DNA from: Liolophura sinensis
Taxonomy: Eukaryota; Mollusca; Polyplacophora; Chitonida; Chitonidae
Assembly: GCF_032854445.1 (NCBI RefSeq)
Contig: NC_088304.1
Location: 6,395,704 to 6,459,703, forward strand
Reading direction: 5' to 3'
Length of the DNA: 64,000 nucleotides
Every line of letters starts with the position of its first letter. Position 1 is the first letter of the stretch. Below the pieces are notes generated by a model. It saw only the letters and a list, made by a program, of their open reading frames with translations, did not search any database and had not been told where the DNA came from. Made by a program: the position numbers and the translations under genes. Positions 60,101 to 64,000 of the stretch are shown one piece after another.

Positions 60101-61481
60101 GTGTAGTTGTATTGTCATATACCAGTATGCTTTATATTAGAATATTTATTTATTTATTTATTTGATTGGTGTTTTACGCCGTACTCAAGAATATTTCACT
60201 TATACGACGGCGACCAGCATTATTGTTAGAGAAAACCAGGCAGAGCCCGGAGTAATCCACGATCATCCACAGATTGCTACCAGACCCTCCCAGCTTGAGC
60301 TGGACTGGAGCCTGAGCTGGGGAGGATCCTGGGTCATTGCGCCGCGCTGGTGCGCAAACCTCTTCGGCCACCAAGGCCCCTCATATTAGAATAAAGCACA
60401 GGGCTAATATTTCTCTTAAGACACAAATCACTTGTGAGTTTAGTTTATCGGCGACAATCATCCACAATCAGACATGTAAGTGGGAATAATTTATCGTTAC
60501 TTATGTATTACATGTCTTTTTTCTTTCCCCCATAGGTAAAGAGGGCTTTCAATGTGCCCGCTGCGGTAAGGTGTTCGCTTACGAATATTACAGAGATAAG
60601 CATTTAAAATACACAAAATGTGTGGACCAAGGTGACAGGAAGTTTCCATGTCATTTGTGCAAAAGGTAAGCACCCTACGTAATAACAATAAAATCTGTTT
60701 CTAAAATAGAGTGCGGCGTAAAACACCAATCAAATAATAACAAATGTTTCTAAAATATAGCTAACGAAAATTCGAAAATGTCCTACGTGAATTAATCTAG
60801 GACAATTTACTCCAAATTAACTCGATAAACATAGTTGAAATTAAATTTATTTCAGTTCTTAAAACTGTATTTGTATTCATTTGATTTGATTAGTGTTTTG
60901 CATTCTTTTTAGGAGCGTATCTAGACCGTTTCTTCTTTCTTCTGTTTGTAAATGAATTACTATTGGCTGAAAGGTTAAGGCCTTTTTAAGACACTTAAGG
61001 AACAATGTTTATAAATTGCTGCGAACTATTAAAATGTAAAACCGAGGTAGATTAATATGAAACTACATGCAAACGTAAAACTATGTAAACGCAAACTAAG
61101 TGTTCTTGAAAGTTAAGGACTGGTAATTTCAATTGAATGAACTTTTTTGTGAATGAAATGAGACTGTTGCGGTACACACATCTTATAGGTTGGAAAAATC
61201 TGGTTTTAAAAATCGAAAAGAGCTTTTCAGTCAATGTTGGCGTTCACGTCACGGGAATAAGTCAAATACCTATCTTCTGTTAATGATTATAGCAATCTAG
61301 CAAAATGATGTGTGCAGCGTGGTTTAGTAATCTTTGTGATTTTATGTTGCCCAGGTCATTTGAAAAACGAGACCGGTTACGCATTCATATTCTACATGTG
61401 CATGAAAAGCATCGACCTCACAAATGTTGTGTGTGTGGCAAGAGTTTCAGCCAGTCGTCAAGCCTCAACAAGCACATGCGG
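50945..61481 (+). CDS. PRDM14: PRDM14 orthologue, PR/SET-domain zinc-finger regulator (3'-incomplete, spliced)
   Basis: Join 50945-51198, 56543-56650, 58237-58394, 59368-59641, 60536-60665, 61355-61481. All introns are GT-AG and the phases agree (1,1,0,1,2), giving about 350 codons without a stop. Domains in order: N-terminal conserved motif [13 protein letters not shown]; linker; PR/SET domain with [20 protein letters not shown] and ELLVWYGD; zinc finger 1 of C2HC type (CARC...HLKYTKC); finger 2 ([19 protein letters not shown]); finger 3 ([17 protein letters not shown]) cut before its last histidine. The [20 protein letters not shown] and HLKYTKCVD stretches are, from memory of the vertebrate proteins, nearly identical to PRDM14 and distinguish it from other PRDMs. 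PRDM14 is a nuclear DNA-binding repressor; in mouse it acts in pluripotency and germ-cell specification with CBFA2T co-repressors. That role is not assured in an invertebrate. Vertebrate PRDM14 has six fingers, so about three more should lie downstream of the window. The start codon is unresolved. Confidence 0.95.
51199..53506. other. PRDM14 intron, first part
   Basis: Begins gtaaga. 51200-51400 remains GC-richer. No repeat family recognised, and short ORFs (52024-52254, 52499-52774) show no domain. Confidence 0.6.
53507..53776 (+). mobile_element. SINE-A copy, full length, diverged
   Basis: ggcctccgtggccgagagct, caaggcggtcaccaccagtt, caaatccagctcattctggt, cgccgtcgtataagtgaaat and an AAAT tail. 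Lies in the PRDM14 intron, sense orientation. Confidence 0.93.
53777..56542. other. PRDM14 intron, second part
   Basis: AT-rich. No member of the repeat families and no coding exon recognised; a B-box-like gttcgattccagatcc lies at 54599. Ends ctctcgcag. Confidence 0.6.
56543..56650 (+). CDS. PRDM14: PRDM14 linker exon
   Basis: Acceptor ctctcgcag|GT and donor GAGG|gtaagt; 108 bp, phase 1 in and phase 1 out. It encodes a linker ([14 protein letters not shown], then [20 protein letters not shown]) between the N-terminal motif and the PR domain. The split glycine codon G|GT joins it to the exon ending at 51198, and the split G|AC joins it to 58237. The LPE just before the PR domain matches the conserved 'LPEG' entry of PR domains as I remember it. 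The upstream intron is about 5.3 kb. Confidence 0.85.
56651..58236. other. PRDM14 intron
   Basis: About 1.6 kb. At 57990-58150 a partly duplicated motif (caggttacgtgtgggc; ccaagatgaatgttccagtt) recurs two to three times around a G-rich run at 58009-58029. Confidence 0.7.
58237..58394 (+). CDS. PRDM14: PRDM14 exon, first half of PR/SET domain
   Basis: Acceptor aactttacag|AC and donor GAG|gtaagc; 158 bp, phase 1 in and phase 0 out. It encodes [10 protein letters not shown]...[22 protein letters not shown]...[16 protein letters not shown]. This is the N-terminal half of the PR fold; the HFGVF and FGPF-GK-VN-SE elements match PRDM14 as remembered from vertebrates. The donor lies at the very edge of a 17-bp minisatellite, and the reading frame continues open into it (see findings). 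Confidence 0.95.
58397..58780. repeat. Minisatellite, 17-bp unit, about 22 copies, SINE-like core
   Basis: The unit is actcaagaatatgtcgt with variants ending ccccgt, ctccgt or acctcgt. Steps of 17 bp, e.g. actcaag at 58414 and 58431. The core cgtactcaagaatat is identical to the same segment of SINE-A (antisense). The array starts within a few bases of the PRDM14 splice donor and fades after about 58690 (actcatggaaacc variants). Confidence 0.95.
58781..59367. other. PRDM14 intron remainder
   Basis: Nothing recognised. Ends acgtttcccag. Confidence 0.6.
59368..59641 (+). CDS. PRDM14: PRDM14 exon, second half of PR/SET domain
   Basis: Acceptor gtttcccag|GTT and donor GAGA|gtaagt; 274 bp, phase 0 in and phase 1 out. 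It encodes [54 protein letters not shown] and an acidic tail ending GEEES. NW-(M)-(S/R)-(F/Y)-VNCAR and ELLVWYG are the signature blocks of the PR subfamily of SET domains. PR domains lack the canonical SET NHxCxPN motif, and the vertebrate PRDM14 PR domain is regarded as a protein-binding module rather than a proven methyltransferase. Confidence 0.97.
59642..60139. other. PRDM14 intron, 5' part
   Basis: Nothing recognised beyond the gtaagt donor. Confidence 0.5.
60140..60382 (-). mobile_element. SINE-A copy, full length, in PRDM14 intron
   Basis: tttatttatttatttgattg, gtgttttacgccgtactcaa, cggcgaccagcattattgtt, gcagagcccggagtaatcca, gggtcattgcgccgcgctgg and cggccaccaaggcccc. Internal part shortened relative to other copies. 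Confidence 0.93.
60536..60665 (+). CDS. PRDM14: PRDM14 exon, zinc finger 1 and start of finger 2
   Basis: Acceptor tttcccccatag|GT and donor AAAAG|gtaagc; 130 bp, phase 1 in and phase 2 out. It encodes [19 protein letters not shown] then [20 protein letters not shown]. Finger 1 is C2HC (last ligand cysteine), an atypical feature shared with vertebrate PRDM14. Finger 2 begins with CHLC and is split by the intron in an arginine codon. A 36-bp SINE-A tail fragment lies only about 40 bp past the donor. Confidence 0.96.
60704..60740 (+). mobile_element. SINE-A tail fragment
   Basis: gagtgcggcgtaaaacacca, then atcaaataataa; only ~35 bp, about 40 bp after a PRDM14 splice donor. Confidence 0.85.
60741..61354. 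other. PRDM14 intron
   Basis: AT-rich; ttgatttgattagtgttttgca at 60882 may be another decayed SINE tail. Ends tgttgcccag. Confidence 0.5.
61355..61481 (+). CDS. PRDM14: PRDM14 exon, rest of finger 2 and most of finger 3
   Basis: Acceptor atgttgcccag|G and donor CGG|gtaaga; 127 bp, phase 2 in and phase 0 out. It encodes [20 protein letters not shown], then [18 protein letters not shown] and NKHMR. The exon stops one residue before the terminal valine-histidine of finger 3, so the gene must continue. I found no following exon (expected to start V-H-S-G-D/E-R/K-P) in 61482-64000. Confidence 0.97.
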
Positions 61482-62337
61482 GTAAGACTGAAATCCTAAA
61501 GAACATCGCTTGTAGTTATATTTATAATGCATTTAGAACTTATACTTTAAAAAATGACAATTTTGACGTAGTCCATAACTGCAATTCTCGCTTTTGTGAA
61601 GGACTATGGAATTATTGTTTTGTTTCCTTGATTTGGAATCATCACAAATTTAATAAACATATCTTTGGCATTACTTTCAGTACAAATTAAATTTACTCGC
61701 GTGATTTGAACATCGACGTTTTATGAGAAAAAATAAAAAATAACGATTTGCTCCAAGCAAATATACCGATGCCTTTGCCTTCGTATTGCGGCCGTGTAGC
61801 TTTTCTTCATTGCCATCTTGCGTAAAGAACCTCTGGCAAATCAAATAGCCTGTAAAATGAATATTATTCAAAATAAATTATACGATATGCTAGATGATCT
61901 TTACAGAAGGAAATCTTCGTTTATAATTCCTTCACAAGTAAAAACGGCGCTAATTCCCTGAAGTATCATATAAGGGCTCATCATATAGAAGTCTATGTCA
62001 TAAAACATGCATAGGGCCCTCGTCTCTTTTACTCTAACGACGCTCCGCGTTCGTTTTTTCTGTGGTGTCGAATTTCCGATAATACCCCCCAGATTCCGTT
62101 TTTACATGACCCTTCCAACTGAAACTAAAGACAAGCACAAATCGGTTAATGACAATGTTATACGGTATCAAGTTAATGATGCTAAAGTTACTGTACTGCC
62201 ATGCGCTATTGTTCCGCATCAACGCTTAGAATGCAGGCGTTTCGAAATGTATTCAGCACTCTCTCCATTATCGATATATTAAAGCCTTGTGGAAGTTTTG
62301 TTGGTCACCTTTCTGACAATGGCGTTCATTAAAACTT
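61482..62337. other. PRDM14 intron (3' exon beyond window)
   Basis: Opens gtaaga. No exon recognised. Confidence 0.55.
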
Positions 62338-62800
62338 AATTCCACCTGTTCCCAGAGCAAAGCTCAATTCCACATGATCCGGAGCAAAGCTTATTTCCAC
62401 ATGTTCCAGACCAAAGCCTAATTCCACATGTTTGCACACCAAAGCCTAGATCCACATGTTTGCACACCAAAGCTTAATTCCAAATGTTTGCAGGCCAAAG
62501 CTTAATTCCACATGTTCCAGGCCAAAACCTTATTGCACATGTTAACAAAACAAAGCTTAATTACACAAGTTTCCAGACCAAAGCTTAATTACACATGTTT
62601 ATACACCATAGTTTAATCCACATGTTTCCAGGCCAAAGCTTAATTCCACATGTTTGTACACCATAGTTTAATCCACATGTTTCCAGGCCAAAGCTTAATT
62701 CCACATGTTTGTACACCATAGTTTAATCCACATGTTTCCAGGCCAAAGCTTAATTACACAAGTTTGCAGGCCAAACGTTAATTCCACATGCTCCACAAAA
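62338..62800. repeat. Minisatellite, ~28-32 bp unit with a 55-bp higher-order unit
   Basis: aaagcttaattccacatgtt type units vary in the middle (ccaggcc, gcacacc, tacacca). The combination ccacatgtttccaggccaaa, gcttaattccacatgtttgt, acaccatagtttaat recurs as a 55-bp block about three times at 62618-62760. Frequent AAGCTT sites. Confidence 0.93.
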
Positions 62801-62897
62801 CATCATTACGCGACGGAATATGCAAGAAATATCAAAATAAAGTTAGTAAATGAAGTTATTAAGATGTAAGATATCGAATTTCAAATTCGTACTCTGT
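62801..62897. other. Intron spacer
   Basis: Nothing recognised. Confidence 0.4.
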
Positions 62898-63050
62898 GAC
62901 CTATTTATTTATTTATTTGACTGGTGTTTTACGCCGTACTCAAGAATATTTCACTTATACGACGGCGACCAGCATTATGGTGGGAGGAAACCGGGCAGAG
63001 CCCGGGGACAACCCACTACCATCCATATATATATATATACATATATACAC
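62898..63050 (-). mobile_element. SINE-A copy ending in an AT microsatellite
   Basis: tttatttatttgactggtgt, tttacgccgtactcaagaat, ggtgggaggaaaccgggcag and acaacccactaccatcc run directly into tatatatatatacatatata at 63026. The rest of the SINE is absent. Confidence 0.93.
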
Positions 63051-63770
63051 ACATGCCTTGGTCGCCTTTTCATTGCAATTAATGTTCATAATAGATACTC
63101 ATAGATACTTATAAACCCCTGCTTGCCATATACAGATCAGGCACGTGGACATCTTGTATAAAAGATGACTATCTGTCCAAGTTTTCTCTTAATGACATCA
63201 TACAGTTAGGGTGGGGCTTGTTTCCAACGGACAAAACACCCGGGCTGGCAGGAAATTTTGTGCTCAGTTGAACAATCCACTTTTAAATTTCATTGTGAAG
63301 TGTTCATTTATATTAATACGAGAGTCTTCTGTTAGTTTTCGTCGAGTCCCAAGGGAATAACTTGCTCATAAATATACATGCTGTTTAGATGGGGCTGTAT
63401 TCCCATCACAGTTCTCATTAATCACACCTGAATGGACAAGTAGTGAAGGAAGAACAAAAAGGGGAGTATGCTGCGCGGCTGTGTATTGTAAATTCGTGGA
63501 CGGCGCAAATGACGTACCGTTATGTTTGGACCGCTGGGATGACTTCTAGTGTTGAACCATCTCCCAAATGCATGAGCCTCTTGACAAGGCATTGTTTGTC
63601 AATAACTTCACGCCAGAGCAGTTTTCTGAGGCGGTTGCAAAACAGTTAGTAAAAGAATATCGCTGTGTTCACATGCCTGTGTCTGTTATGTATAACTTTG
63701 AAGTTATTTTTATCTGACAATGGAGAATCACATAACAGACGCCCGGGTTCAGTAATCGCAATACGGGGCT
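63051..63770. other. Intron or intergenic DNA
   Basis: No PRDM14 exon, gene or repeat recognised. Confidence 0.4.
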
Positions 63771-63847
63771 TCATGCGAACCAGCAATGAAATAAGACAGT
63801 ATGTACAGTAAGAAATTAAGAAGGAATCTGAGCGTTCATACAGATAT

Positions 63848-63942
63848 TCATGTACCAAACCTCACAACAATGGGCGTTCCGAGTTAATAATCGTATGGCC
63901 AACAACTTTCGAAGCAAACTAAACAAGAACTAGGAAAGTGTA
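63848..63942 (+). repeat. Family C 5' fragment
   Basis: atgggcgttccgagttaata, atcgtatggccaacaacttt and aagaactaggaaagtgtatg. It is cut off where a minus-strand SINE-A begins. Confidence 0.7.
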
Positions 63943-64000
63943 TGTTTCATTTATACGACGGCGGCCAGCATTATGGTTGAAGGAAACCAGCAGAATCCGG
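63943..64000 (-). mobile_element. SINE-A copy running off the window
   Basis: tttcatttatacgacggcgg, ccagcattatggttgaagga and aaccagcagaatccgg. The tail portion is missing at its left edge. Confidence 0.85.

Noticed and set aside
62338-62800. CRISPR-like array
   Set aside because: Units are contiguous and variable with no unique spacers, and the DNA is a eukaryotic intron.

Overview
The window is animal (eukaryotic) nuclear DNA. It is AT-rich, gene-poor and dense in short interspersed repeats, with GT-AG introns and no bacterial-style gene packing. At least 25 copies or fragments of one tRNA-derived SINE occur here. It has Pol III A/B boxes at one end and a tail made of a conserved 'taCGGCGTAAAACACCAATC' segment followed by (AAAT)n. 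From memory this tail is common in mollusc genomes, so I infer a lophotrochozoan, most likely a mollusc; the species is not determined.

The only gene I can support is a PRDM14 orthologue on the + strand, in the right-hand 13 kb. Six exons (50945-51198, 56543-56650, 58237-58394, 59368-59641, 60536-60665, 61355-61481) join in frame through GT/AG sites with matching phases, giving about 350 codons. They encode an N-terminal conserved motif, the complete PR/SET domain and the first three zinc fingers. The third finger lacks its last histidine because the next exon lies beyond the window, and the 3' end of the gene is missing. A possible upstream exon at 41342-41424 is phase-compatible but weakly supported, so the start codon is unresolved.

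Layout: 1-15 kb is intergenic DNA with tandem repeats (781-1330, 4118-4440, 7741-7911) and many SINE and other dispersed repeats. From 15 to 36.5 kb the same repeat-rich background is interrupted by repeat-free, GC-richer islands (15.24-15.93, 17.23-17.90, 20.44-21.26, 23.99-24.48, 31.38-31.85, 35.63-36.40 kb). These have no convincing coding potential and are my candidates for cis-regulatory DNA. From 36.5 to 49.7 kb the repeats are dense (SINEs, four same-strand copies of an approximately 300 bp family 'B', AT microsatellites). From 49.7 kb to the end lies PRDM14, whose introns hold three unrelated minisatellites (44 bp, 17 bp and 32/55 bp units).

Three dispersed families are described under working names. 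SINE-A is the abundant tRNA-derived SINE. Family B (~300 bp) has imperfect inverted ends and may be a MITE. Family C is a ~330 bp repeat of unknown class. A second tRNA-derived SINE (SINE-2) is also present. The most unusual observations are a 17-bp intronic minisatellite that appears to be built from a fragment of SINE-A, the open reading frame that continues from the PR/SET exon straight into that array, and a 24-bp 'tail-only' SINE insertion with a target-site duplication.
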